This document shows positions 16,385 through 24,922 of a stretch of 54,309 nucleotides of DNA, piece after piece. Positions within the stretch are counted from its first letter, which is position 1. Each line of letters starts with the position of its first letter. This DNA is from DATJFQ01 sp035495555 (GTDB taxonomy: Bacteria > Acidobacteriota > Vicinamibacteria > Vicinamibacterales > 2-12-FULL-66-21): positions 1 through 54,309 of the forward strand of contig DATJFQ010000006.1 of the NCBI GenBank assembly GCA_035495555.1. The letters are read 5' to 3'. The notes under the pieces are model-generated. The model did no database searches, was not told where the DNA came from, and saw only the letters and a list, made by a program, of their open reading frames with translations. Made by a program: the position numbers and the translations under genes.

Positions 16385-17473
16385 TCACAGGGGCAGCGAT
16401 GCGTGTGCGTTCAGGCTCCAGTCCGTTGCTGCGTCGCCCGTCAGCTTTCGGAGGGCGGCGGCGCCGATCATCGCGGCGTTATCGGTCGACAGCGAGAGCG
16501 GCGGCACGAACACGGGGATCCCGAATCGCTCGCCGCGTGCCGCGGCGTCATCGCGCAGACGGCTGTTGGCGGACACGCCGCCGGAAATGCCGATGCTTTT
16601 CGCGCCGAGCCACCGCGCCGCCTCAAAAGTACGGTCCAGCAGCGCCGCGACGACGACGCGCTGAAAGCTCGCGCAGATGTCACGCTTCTCCTCGTCCGAC
16701 AACGCGCGCCCACCGGCGGTGAGTTCCTTGACCAGCCGCAGCACGGCCGTCTTGAGGCCGCTGAAGCTGAAGTCCAGCTTCTGCTCGACGCTGTGCGGGA
16801 GGAGTCCCGCCGGCGCCGCCGGTTCCGGCGCATTTCGATCCGCATGCGTCATGCGCGGCAGCGGCAGCGCGTACGCACGGTCGCGTCCTTCACGCGCGAG
16901 CCGGTCGATGACGGGCCCGCCGGGATAACCGAGGCCAAGGAGCTTCGCGACCTTGTCGTAGGCCTCTCCCGCCGCATCGTCGCGCGTTCTCGCGACGAGC
17001 TGATAGACGCCCGGCGATGGCACAAAATACAGGCTCGTGTGGCCGCCGGAGACGACGAGTACCGCCGCCGGCAACGGCAACTCGCCGTGGTGGAGCACGA
17101 TCGATTCGATGTGCCCGGCCAGATGGTGCACGGGGACGAGCGGGATGCCGCACGCCCACGCGAGCGATTTGGCAAAGGAAACGCCGACGAGCAGCGAGCC
17201 GACGAGGCCAGGACCCTGCGTCACCGCGATGGCGCCGATGTCATCGAGCGAGGCCGAGGCATCCGTCAGCGCACGTTCGACGACGCCACAGATGTCGCGG
17301 AGGTGCTGCCGCGACGCGAGTTCCGGGACGACGCCGCCCCACTCGCGGTGAATGGCCGTCTGCGACGCGACGACGTTCGAGTCGAGCCGCCAGGGACGCA
17401 GTGCGTCGCCGGTTTCGGCGATCACGGCGGCGGCGGTTTCGTCACACGAGGTTTCGATCGCGAGCAGTCGCAC
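16385..17473 (-). CDS. tsaD: tRNA N6-adenosine threonylcarbamoyltransferase
   Basis: The 362-residue TsaD transfers the threonylcarbamoyl group from its AMP adduct to A37 of ANN-decoding tRNAs. The family begins with LAIETSCDET and carries the metal-binding HxxxH in VHHLAGHIES (His about 117 and 121). Other marks are VVSGGHTSLY, GLGYPGGP, FSFSGLKTA and GISGGVSANSRLR. Translation starts at a GTG (17473). It follows mtnA by 12 bp and is the essential housekeeping gene at the distal end of the nucleoside-salvage run. Confidence 0.96.
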   Translation of the reverse strand: MRLLAIETSCDETAAAVIAETGDALRPWRLDSNVVASQTAIHREWGGVVPELASRQHLRDICGVVERALTDASASLDDIGAIAVTQGPGLVGSLLVGVSFAKSLAWACGIPLVPVHHLAGHIESIVLHHGELPLPAAVLVVSGGHTSLYFVPSPGVYQLVARTRDDAAGEAYDKVAKLLGLGYPGGPVIDRLAREGRDRAYALPLPRMTHADRNAPEPAAPAGLLPHSVEQKLDFSFSGLKTAVLRLVKELTAGGRALSDEEKRDICASFQRVVVAALLDRTFEAARWLGAKSIGISGGVSANSRLRDDAAARGERFGIPVFVPPLSLSTDNAAMIGAAALRKLTGDAATDWSLNAHASLPL

Positions 17474-17485
17474 GTGCCGGGCCTT

Positions 17486-18538
17486 TCACGTCATCGCGGT
17501 CGCGAACGCCGCGCGCAGCGATTCCGTGTACGGCGGACGGAAGATCCCCTTCTCGGTGATGATGCCCGCGATGTAGCGGTGCGGCGTGACGTCGAACGCC
17601 GGGTTGCGGATCTTGGCGCCTATCGGCGTCAGCCGAGACGAGCCGAGGTGGCTGACCTCACGCTGGTCGCGCTCCTCGATTGGAATGTGCTCGCCGTCGG
17701 GCGTGGAGAGATCGATCGTCGAGAGCGGCGCGGCGACGTAGAACGGGATGCCGTGCTCGTGCGCGAGGACGGCAACCGTGTACGTTCCGATCTTGTTCGC
17801 CGTATCGCCGTTCGCGGCGATGCGATCGGCGCCGACCACGACGAGATCGATCTCGCCGGCGCGCATGAGCGGACCGGCCATGCTCTCGGTGATGACGGTG
17901 GTGTTGATGCCGTCGCGCACCAGTTCCCACGCCGTGAGCCGCGCGCCCTGGAGGAACGGCCTCGTCTCGTCAGCGAAGACGGCGATCGTTTTGCCTTGTT
18001 CCACCGCCGCGCGGATGACGCCGAGCGCCGACCCGTACCCGGCCGTCGCGAGCGCGCCGGCGTTGCAGTGCGTCAGCACGCGCGCGCCGTCGGGCACCAT
18101 TTCCGCACCGAACGCGCCCATCGCGCGGCAGCTCGCGACGTCTTCGTCATGGATGTGGCGCGCCTCGCGTTCGAGCCTCGCGGAGAGTTCCTCGGGCGAC
18201 TCGCCGGCCTGCGCGCCTTCCGCAAACGACCGCTTCATGCGATCGATCGCCCAGAACAGGTTGACGGCCGTCGGCCGCGTCGCCGCCATCATCTCGCACG
18301 TCTTCTGGAACTCGACGGCGTATTGCCGGGTTCCCCGCGCAGCGCTCTTCTTCATGCCGAGCGCGATGCCCATCGCGGCGGCGACGCCGATCGCCGGCGC
18401 GCCGCGGATCACCATCGTCCGGATCGCTTTCGCGACCTCCTGCGCATTGCGGCAGCGCACGTACACTTCCTGGGCCGGCAGCTTGCGCTGGTCGACCATC
18501 ACGATGACATCGTCCTGCAGTTCAATCGTGGGGAGCAT
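17486..18538 (-). CDS. mtnA: S-methyl-5-thioribose-1-phosphate isomerase (MtnA family)
   Basis: The 350-residue enzyme converts methylthioribose-1-phosphate to the ribulose form; some relatives act on 5-deoxyribose-1-phosphate or ribose-1,5-bisphosphate. Family motifs include RGAPAIGVAAAMG, the catalytic cysteine in THCNAGALATAGYG (Cys about 158), ADETRPFLQGARLTAWEL and the catalytic Asp in VGADRIAANGDTANKIGTY. I trimmed the start to the ATG at 18538, which matches family length; the longer frame runs into the upstream gene. No other methionine-salvage gene is nearby. Its neighbours are nucleoside phosphorylases, which generate pentose-1-phosphates. Confidence 0.93.
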   Translation of the reverse strand: MLPTIELQDDVIVMVDQRKLPAQEVYVRCRNAQEVAKAIRTMVIRGAPAIGVAAAMGIALGMKKSAARGTRQYAVEFQKTCEMMAATRPTAVNLFWAIDRMKRSFAEGAQAGESPEELSARLEREARHIHDEDVASCRAMGAFGAEMVPDGARVLTHCNAGALATAGYGSALGVIRAAVEQGKTIAVFADETRPFLQGARLTAWELVRDGINTTVITESMAGPLMRAGEIDLVVVGADRIAANGDTANKIGTYTVAVLAHEHGIPFYVAAPLSTIDLSTPDGEHIPIEERDQREVSHLGSSRLTPIGAKIRNPAFDVTPHRYIAGIITEKGIFRPPYTESLRAAFATAMT

Positions 18539-18555
18539 GCAACCTTTTATTCTCG

Positions 18556-19098
18556 TTATTCTAGCAATCTGGCATCGAACGGAAGAGGCAGCAGCTCCGA
18601 CAGGCGCATCCGGCGCTTGACCTCGGAGAGGTTGGCGAGGATCACCTCGATGTCGCCGCAATATTCCCAGAGGAGCTGACGGCAGGCGCCGCACGGCGGC
18701 GTGGGATCCTTAGTGTCCGCGACGACGGCAATGCGCGTGAATACATCGCGGCCTTCCGAAAGCGCCTTCCACAACGCGACGCGCTCCGCGCAGACAGTGA
18801 GGCCGTACGTGGCGTTTTCCACGTTGCAGCCTCCGGCCACCTCACCGTCCGCGGTCTCCAGCGCGGCCCCGACGGCGAAGTTCGAGAACGCGGCGCGGGC
18901 GTGTGTGCGCGCATCCACCGCGGCGGCAACCAGGCCTTTTTCGTCGAGGCCGTGGCCCGCCAGCATGTCCAGCGAGATCGGCTGCCAGGACGGATCGGCG
19001 CGTCGATCGAAGCCGGACCGCCGCGGTGTCATGCGGCGATCCGTGCCCGAGCGCCGCACGGCACTGCTCCGTCGTTCGGGGCGCTTAGAGCCGGGCAA
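18556..19098 (-). CDS. cdd: Cytidine deaminase with an Arg-rich N-terminal extension
   Basis: The zinc-dependent deaminase converts cytidine to uridine. The substrate and zinc motifs NVENATYGLTVCAERVALW and PPCGACRQLL are intact. The core domain (about residues 45-180) equals the usual length of around 135 residues. The frame continues upstream to a TTG at 19098 with GGAGGG about six bases before it, overlapping the end of the phosphorylase gene by 14 bases. This gives a 44-residue extension with RRSGTDRR and RRSGFDRR repeats. ATG codons at 19032 and 18966 are alternative starts without clear ribosome binding sites. Enzyme identity is certain; the start is not. Confidence 0.9.
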   Translation of the reverse strand: MPGSKRPERRSSAVRRSGTDRRMTPRRSGFDRRADPSWQPISLDMLAGHGLDEKGLVAAAVDARTHARAAFSNFAVGAALETADGEVAGGCNVENATYGLTVCAERVALWKALSEGRDVFTRIAVVADTKDPTPPCGACRQLLWEYCGDIEVILANLSEVKRRMRLSELLPLPFDARLLE

Positions 19099-19900
19099 TG
19101 ATTCCCTCCAGCAGTGAGGCGAACGCGCCGCGCACCTGCCGCGCGACCTCCATCACTTCGTTGTGATTGAGCGGCTGCGGCAGCACGCCGGCCGCCGCAT
19201 TGGAGATGCAGGAAATCCCGAGCACCTCGACCTGCATCTGCCGTGCGACGATCGCCTCCGGCACCGTCGACATGCCGACCGCGTCGGCGCCCAGCGCTCT
19301 GAACGCGCGAATTTCCGCCGGCGTCTCGTAGCTCGGTCCGGGCACGGCGATGTAGACGCCGTGGCCGAGCCGCAGGTCCTGCGCCCGCGCGACCTCGTCC
19401 GCTATGCCCCGCAGGCGTCTGGAGTACACCGCCGACATATCGGGAAAACGCACGCCCCAGCGATCCTCGTTCGGGCCCATCAATGGATTGCTGCCGAGAA
19501 GGTTGATGTGATCGTCGATGACCATCAGCGTCCCCGGTTTCAGGGCCGTGTTGATGCCGCCGGCGGCGTTGGTCAGGATCAGCGCCCGGACACCGAGGCT
19601 CGCCATGACGCGTGTCGCAAACGTCACGGTCCGGAGATCATGCCCTTCATAGAGGTGCACGCGGCCGGAGAGCGCCGCAACGCGCTTCGCCGCGAGCGTC
19701 CCGACCACGAGTCGACCGTCGTGGCCGACGACCTGCGAGGCGGGCCAATGCGGGAGATCGTCATACGGCAGCACCGTCGGGTCCTGCAGGCGCGACGCGA
19801 ACTCGCCGAGCCCGGACCCGAGCACAACCGCTACATCCGGCTGCGCCGCCCGCGCGCGGACGAATTCGACGGCTTCTTCGACCTGGGCGTAATACGTCAT
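19085..19900 (-). CDS. punA: Purine nucleoside phosphorylase (PNP-I type)
   Basis: The 271-residue enzyme splits inosine or guanosine and their deoxy forms with phosphate, giving the base and pentose-1-phosphate. Markers are VVLGSGLG (phosphate loop), HLYEGHD, LTNAAGGIN, VPGPSYETPAEIRAF, VGMSTVPEAIVARQ and SNAAAG; the Asn in the last motif argues for PNP over methylthioadenosine phosphorylase. The ATG at 19900 gives family length; the longer frame overlaps the transporter gene. It lies between the nucleoside transporter and cytidine deaminase, consistent with one salvage operon. Confidence 0.94.
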   Translation of the reverse strand: MTYYAQVEEAVEFVRARAAQPDVAVVLGSGLGEFASRLQDPTVLPYDDLPHWPASQVVGHDGRLVVGTLAAKRVAALSGRVHLYEGHDLRTVTFATRVMASLGVRALILTNAAGGINTALKPGTLMVIDDHINLLGSNPLMGPNEDRWGVRFPDMSAVYSRRLRGIADEVARAQDLRLGHGVYIAVPGPSYETPAEIRAFRALGADAVGMSTVPEAIVARQMQVEVLGISCISNAAAGVLPQPLNHNEVMEVARQVRGAFASLLEGIIARL

Positions 19901-19925
19901 CGGTGCGGTGCGGGAGCGCCGGTGC

Positions 19926-21287
19926 TCACAACAGAAAGCCGGCGATGGTTGCGGTAATGAAATTCGCCATCGTGCCGGCGAACATGGCGCGGAGCCCGAG
20001 GCGCGCGAGGTCATGGCGCCGTGTGGGCGCGAGCGCCCCGATGCCGCCGATCTGGATGCCGATCGAGCTGAAGTTCGCGAAACCGCAGAGCGCGAAGGTC
20101 GCGATCGTGAACGACTTGGGATCGAGCGCCGCTTTCATCGGCCCGAGCTGCGAGTACGCGACGAATTCGTTGAGCGCCATCCGTGTGCCGAGCAGATTGC
20201 CAATCGTCGGCGCATCGCGCCAGGGCACGCCCATCGACCAGGCCACGGGCGCGAACACCCAGCCGAAGATCTGTTCGAGGCTCAGATGCGCGAGCCCGAG
20301 GATCGCGTTGACGAGCGCGATGAGCGCGAGGAACGAAATCAGCATGGCGCCGACATTCAACGCCAACGCGAGCCCTTCGCCAGTACCCCGGCCGGCCGCG
20401 TCGATGACGTTGACGTCCGTCTTCTCGACATCCAGCTTCACGGTCCCGATCGTCTCCGGCACCTGCGTTTCCGGTACGAACATCTTGGCCATCATCAGCG
20501 TGCCGGGAGCCGTCATGATGACGGCGGTCAGCAGATGCTTGGCCTCGATTCCGAAGAGGATGTAGGCCGCCATGATGCCGCCCGAAATGTGCGCCATGCC
20601 CGACGTCATGACCGTCATCAGTTCCGACTCGGTCATCCGCGGCAGGTACGGCCGGATCGTCAGCGGCGCTTCCGTCTGCCCCATGAAGATGCTGGCCGCG
20701 ACGTTCAGCGACTCGGCGCCGCTCGCGCGCATCACGCGGCGCATCAGAATCGCAAAGACGCGGACGACCACCTGCATGATGCCGAAGTAATAGAGGATCG
20801 CGAAGAGCGCGGCGATGAAGATGATCGTCGGCAGCACCTGGAACGCGAAGATGACGCCGTACTGGGCGCCCTGCGGCCCCAGCACCTTGTTCATGATCTG
20901 CGGCCATATCTCTTTGCTGCCGAGCGGGCCGAAGACGAAGGTCGATCCGACGAACGCAAAGTCGAGCAGCTTGTTGATGACGCCGCCGAGCGTCTGGAAC
21001 ACGCGCTGCCCCACGGTCGTCTTCAGCACGATCAGCGCAAACAGGATCTGCAGGCTGAGCCCCCAGACGACGGTCCGCCGATCGATCGCGCGCCGATTCG
21101 TCGACACGGCATACGCGGTCGTCATGATGACGATGAGGCCGGTGAGCGGCTGCAGGCGCGGGACGCCCGCGAAGTTCGCCGCGAGCGCGCAGAGCGCCGC
21201 CGCGAGCGCCGCGCCGCCGATGACCGCGTAGTCGCGGGAATCATAGGGAACGCGCGGCGGCGCGGGATACGCCATCTCCGCCGTCAT
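19926..21287 (-). CDS. nupC: Concentrative nucleoside transporter (CNT/NupC family)
   Basis: The roughly 453-residue inner-membrane protein has ten or so hydrophobic segments and CNT motifs: GQTEAPLTIRPYL (the QTEAP substrate loop), GGIMAAYILFGI, GTRMALNEFVAYSQL and ALCGFANFSSIGIQIGGIG. The family imports nucleosides with H+ or Na+. The ATG at 21287 is my choice; a TTG at 21302 directly after the upstream stop and an ATG at 21275 are alternatives. It sits between thymidine phosphorylase and purine nucleoside phosphorylase, so uptake and phosphorolysis are co-expressed. Confidence 0.94.
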   Translation of the reverse strand: MTAEMAYPAPPRVPYDSRDYAVIGGAALAAALCALAANFAGVPRLQPLTGLIVIMTTAYAVSTNRRAIDRRTVVWGLSLQILFALIVLKTTVGQRVFQTLGGVINKLLDFAFVGSTFVFGPLGSKEIWPQIMNKVLGPQGAQYGVIFAFQVLPTIIFIAALFAILYYFGIMQVVVRVFAILMRRVMRASGAESLNVAASIFMGQTEAPLTIRPYLPRMTESELMTVMTSGMAHISGGIMAAYILFGIEAKHLLTAVIMTAPGTLMMAKMFVPETQVPETIGTVKLDVEKTDVNVIDAAGRGTGEGLALALNVGAMLISFLALIALVNAILGLAHLSLEQIFGWVFAPVAWSMGVPWRDAPTIGNLLGTRMALNEFVAYSQLGPMKAALDPKSFTIATFALCGFANFSSIGIQIGGIGALAPTRRHDLARLGLRAMFAGTMANFITATIAGFLL

Positions 21288-21302
21288 GTGCTCTGTCGCC
21301 AA

Positions 21303-22619
21303 TCAGCCCTTCTTTCCGACGATGCGTTCCAGAATCAGCGGCCGGCGTGACGCCCGCTGGTCGGCGATGGTCAGCGCCTGCTCGATCAGCGAGCGTGCTT
21401 CCTCGAGCCCGCGGCCGCCGCGGTGGTGCACGATCACGACCTCGTCGCCCGCCTTCACGTCGGTGCCGACGGGCGCCGCTATCGTCAGACCCACGCCGGG
21501 ATCGATGACCGCGTCGAGCCGATCGCGGCCCGCCCCGAGGACCACGGCGGCGCGCCCGATCGCTTCGGCCTTCAGCGCCGCGACAACGCCGCTGCGCGGC
21601 GCGCGGACGACATCGCGGTCCGGCGTCGACGGCATCCGCGCCGTGTCGTCGATCGCGCGAGGATCGCCGCCCTGGTTCGCAACGATTTCCTTCAGCTTCT
21701 CGAGCCCGGCCCCGCTCGTCAGCGCGCGGCGGATGCGCGTGGCCGCGGCCGCCGGATCCCGCTCGACGCCCGAGACGACGAGCATGCGCGACGCGAGTTC
21801 GACGGAGAGCGACTCGACGTCCTCCGGCCCGTGCCCCTTCAGCGTCTCGACGCACTCGATGATTTCGTTCGCGTTCCCCACCTGCCGCCCGAGCGGTGCG
21901 TCCATGCTCGTGAGGAGCGCTTCGGTCCTGACGCCGTTGGCCTCGCCAATCGAGACGAGCGACTCGGCCAGCCGCCGCGCATCGTCCTGCGTTTTCATGA
22001 AGGCGCCGTCGCCGGATTTCACGTCGAGCACCAGGCCGCCGATGCCTTCGGCGATCTTCTTGCTCATGATGGAGGCGGAGATGAGCGGGATGCTCTCGAC
22101 GGTCCCGGTGACGTCCCGCAGCGCATACAGCGTGCGATCGGCGGGCGCAATCTCCGAGGTCTGGCCGATCAGTGCACAGCCGATCCGCGCGACCGCATCG
22201 CGAAGTTCCTGCAGCGACAACGCCGTGCGAAACCTTGGAATCGACTCGAGCTTGTCGAGCGTGCCGCCGGTATGTCCGAGGCCGCGGCCCGACATCATCG
22301 GCACGGGCGCGCCGCACGCGGCCGCGAGCGGGGCCAGGACAATCGATGTCTTGTCGCCGACGCCGCCGGTGCTGTGCTTGTCGACGGCGACCCCGGAGAG
22401 GCCGGCATACTCGACGCGAATGCCGGACCGCACCATCGCATCGGTCAGCACGGCCGTTTCCTCAGGCGTCATCCCGCGGATGACGATGGCCATCAACAGC
22501 GCGGATGCCTGGTAGTCGGGAATCGAGCCGCGCGTGACGGCGTCGACGAACCACTCGATCGACGGACGGTCGAGCTGGCCGCCATCCCTTTTGATCCGAA
22601 TGAGATCGACCGCGCGCAT
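21303..22619 (-). CDS. deoA: Thymidine / pyrimidine-nucleoside phosphorylase
   Basis: The 438-residue enzyme cleaves thymidine, deoxyuridine or uridine with phosphate. The family signature SGRGLGHTGGTLDKLESIP is present, along with VDKHSTGGVGDK, VDLIRIKRDGG at the N-terminus and LDVKSGDGAFMKT. It is the first gene of the leftward nucleoside operon. The ATG at 22619 is preferred; a TTG at 22631 adds four residues. A promoter-like pair ends only a few bases upstream (22633-22660), which would give a very short leader. Confidence 0.95.
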   Translation of the reverse strand: MRAVDLIRIKRDGGQLDRPSIEWFVDAVTRGSIPDYQASALLMAIVIRGMTPEETAVLTDAMVRSGIRVEYAGLSGVAVDKHSTGGVGDKTSIVLAPLAAACGAPVPMMSGRGLGHTGGTLDKLESIPRFRTALSLQELRDAVARIGCALIGQTSEIAPADRTLYALRDVTGTVESIPLISASIMSKKIAEGIGGLVLDVKSGDGAFMKTQDDARRLAESLVSIGEANGVRTEALLTSMDAPLGRQVGNANEIIECVETLKGHGPEDVESLSVELASRMLVVSGVERDPAAAATRIRRALTSGAGLEKLKEIVANQGGDPRAIDDTARMPSTPDRDVVRAPRSGVVAALKAEAIGRAAVVLGAGRDRLDAVIDPGVGLTIAAPVGTDVKAGDEVVIVHHRGGRGLEEARSLIEQALTIADQRASRRPLILERIVGKKG

Positions 22620-22632
22620 GAAGAGCGCCAAG

Positions 22633-22660
22633 AGTATAATTCAGCCGTCTCCTTCTCCAA
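22633..22660 (-). promoter_or_regulatory. Putative sigma-70-type promoter of the nucleoside-salvage operon
   Basis: Read leftward, TTGGAG (22660-22655) and TATACT (22638-22633) are separated by 16 bp. Transcription would begin about seven bases on, leaving a leader of roughly 10 bases before the deoA ATG. TATAAT also reads rightward at 22635-22640, but without a recognisable -35 box for the divergent HEAT gene. Confidence 0.5.
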
Positions 22661-22711
22661 CGGCATGCTCGAGCGCCTCACTTTCCGTCGACGGGTCGCG
22701 TTCGTCTGAGC

Positions 22712-24922
22712 ATGGCAGAGGTCCGCGCCACCCTCGATCCCGAGACCGCTGCACGTCTGACCGAGTTCGCTCGCGCTTGCAAGTCCGCGGCGCGCGCCGT
22801 GTCGCTCTATCCGGCCACCCATCCGGCGATTGCCTCCACGCTGAAACGGCTGGGCGATTTGACGAGCGCCCTGACGACCCAGGCGCCGTGCACGCTCGAG
22901 GTCCGCCCGCACAACCTGCAGATTGGCGACGCGTCGATGGCCAAGCCCGACCCGGCCGTCGTCGAACTCGCGGACATGCTGCGGCGGCAGCTTGTCGGGT
23001 CACTGACGCTGCATCCCGGGACCGAGGCGCAGTCGTGGCATACGCTGCTCTCGCTGCTGTCGCGCGCGCCCGAGGATGTCCGCGCCGACGGCGGGATTGA
23101 ACGGCTGTGGGCGGCGGCCGGCGCCCCGAGTATCGAGATCCGCGAAATCGACTACTCCGAGGTCCTCCGGGAGCGCCAGGGAGAGGCCGCCACGATTGAC
23201 CGCATCATCGACGCGATGTCGGGCCGGCCGCTCGACATCGACGACGACTCGGTTGCGCTGCTCCGACGGATTGCCGGCAATCGCGAGGAACTCGAGGCGT
23301 TCCTGAAGAAAGTCGTCGGCCAGGCGGCCGGGGATGCCGCGGTCACGAACCGCACGGCCGCGCTGCTGCGGCTGCTGGGTGTGATGGCGGAAGTTGTCCG
23401 GCGAACGGCGCCCGATCAACTCGACACGCTGATGCGCCAGTTGAGCGCCGGGGTGCTCAAGTTCACCGACGAAGCCGTCGCCGACTTCCTTCAGGCGAGA
23501 GAGCGGCCGGAGGCCGCGTCAGGCGCCGTCAATCTCGTGAGCGCGGTGACCGAACGGATGGAGGACGGCGATATTGCCGGGTTCGTGGCCGATTCGGTCA
23601 TCGCCAACCACGGTGCGAGCGAACGGCTCGCGCTCGCCTTCAACACGCTGGTGCCGGGAATGGAGCGCCAGCGGCAACTGCTCGCGCTCGCGGAACACCG
23701 CGTCGAATCGTCGCCGCTGGGCCGCGAAGAGGGGTACGAGCACCTCTGGGAGCGCGTCGAGCGGATGCTGACTTCCTACAGCGACGCGCCGTACGTCTCC
23801 GCTGAATACTCGCGCGAACTCAGCAGCACCCGGACGCGCGCCATCGACGTCGAAGCCGCCGGAGACGACCCCCCCGAACGCATCCACGTCTGGCTGTCGA
23901 CCGTCAACGACGGCGCGCTCCGCACGCTCGATTTTCAGCTGCTGTCGGATCTGCTCGCGCTCGAGTCCGATCCCGCGCGCTGGCGCGACGTCGCCGATAT
24001 CGTCGTACGGCATGCGGACGATCTGATCCGCGTCGGCCACTTCGATCATGCCTGGCGGCTCATCGAAACGTTATCCGCGGAAGCGGAAACGATTCCCGAG
24101 CGCCACGAACCGGCGCGGCGCGCGCTGGATCTGTTCGGAAGCGGCGCGATGATGAAACACGTCCCGCGTCATCTGCGCACCGCGGACGACGAGGTGTACG
24201 AGCGGTTCATGCGCGTGTGCCACGCGATCGGCCCCGTCGTCATTCCGCCGCTCGCCGAGGTGCTCGCGGCCGAGCAGGATGCGCGATCGCGCCACCGTCT
24301 CCGTGACATCCTCGTCGGCTTCGGCCCTGCGGGACGCGACGCTGTCCAGTCGCTCATGAACGCCGCCAACTGGGAGGTGCGGCGGACGGCGGCGTACCTG
24401 TTGCGTGAGTTTGGCGGGAGCGAGGGCCTGCACGAGCTGCAGCCGCTCTTGACCGATGCCGAGCCGCTCGTGCAGCGCGAAGCCGTGCAGGCGCTCGCGC
24501 TGTATGAGGCGGAAGCGGCGTGCCGGACCCTGCTCCAGACGCTCGGACAGGTATCCGGGCGTCCGCGTCAGACACTCATCGGCGAGCTGGGCGCGGTCCG
24601 CGACGAGCGTGCGGCTCCGTTGTTCGTCCACGTGCTGCGGACGGTGAATCGCCGGTCGTATCCGGCGCTGTACCTCACGGCCATCGAAGCGCTCGGCGCG
24701 ATCGGCGGCGCGGACGCCATCGACGCGTTGAAGGACGCGCTCCATCGAGGCGACCTGCTGGCGCCCGTGCGCACACGGCGCACGCGCGCGGCCGCCGCGC
24801 ACGCGCTGCGGCGGCTCGGAACGGCTGAAGCCGTGGACGCCCTGCGCCACGCATCCGCGCGCGGGTCGTGGGGCGTTCGAGCCGCGGCGAAGCGCGAGCT
24901 GGCGCACGTGAGGACATCGTGA
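22712..24922 (+). CDS. HEAT-repeat protein with an N-terminal module shared with the downstream HD-GYP protein
   Basis: The 736-residue cytosolic protein has no signal peptide. Residues about 10-165 form a module with the pattern LYPATHPAI, an LEVRPHNLQIGD strand pair and VVELADMLRRQLVG. The downstream HD-GYP protein has the same arrangement (LYAPDHPLV, VVADTPM, MTDLIRRL). The middle is helical. The last third (about 480-730) contains HEAT-type helical pairs, for example NAANWEVRRTAAYLLREFGG and EPLVQREAVQALALYE. HEAT repeats bind proteins, so this may be a scaffold or sensor partner. Its stop overlaps the GTG of the next gene (GTGA), indicating coupled translation. No enzymatic function is assigned. 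Confidence 0.85.
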   Translation: MAEVRATLDPETAARLTEFARACKSAARAVSLYPATHPAIASTLKRLGDLTSALTTQAPCTLEVRPHNLQIGDASMAKPDPAVVELADMLRRQLVGSLTLHPGTEAQSWHTLLSLLSRAPEDVRADGGIERLWAAAGAPSIEIREIDYSEVLRERQGEAATIDRIIDAMSGRPLDIDDDSVALLRRIAGNREELEAFLKKVVGQAAGDAAVTNRTAALLRLLGVMAEVVRRTAPDQLDTLMRQLSAGVLKFTDEAVADFLQARERPEAASGAVNLVSAVTERMEDGDIAGFVADSVIANHGASERLALAFNTLVPGMERQRQLLALAEHRVESSPLGREEGYEHLWERVERMLTSYSDAPYVSAEYSRELSSTRTRAIDVEAAGDDPPERIHVWLSTVNDGALRTLDFQLLSDLLALESDPARWRDVADIVVRHADDLIRVGHFDHAWRLIETLSAEAETIPERHEPARRALDLFGSGAMMKHVPRHLRTADDEVYERFMRVCHAIGPVVIPPLAEVLAAEQDARSRHRLRDILVGFGPAGRDAVQSLMNAANWEVRRTAAYLLREFGGSEGLHELQPLLTDAEPLVQREAVQALALYEAEAACRTLLQTLGQVSGRPRQTLIGELGAVRDERAAPLFVHVLRTVNRRSYPALYLTAIEALGAIGGADAIDALKDALHRGDLLAPVRTRRTRAAAAHALRRLGTAEAVDALRHASARGSWGVRAAAKRELAHVRTS

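Noticed and set aside
16403..18679. A 758-codon open frame opposite tsaD and mtnA
   Set aside because: Both genes on the minus strand carry all family motifs; the plus-strand frame is Arg/Asp-rich filler.
22635..22640. TATAAT as a promoter for the rightward HEAT gene
   Set aside because: The hexamer is perfect, but no -35 box is visible at 15-19 bp; the leftward reading with TTGGAG at 16 bp is better.
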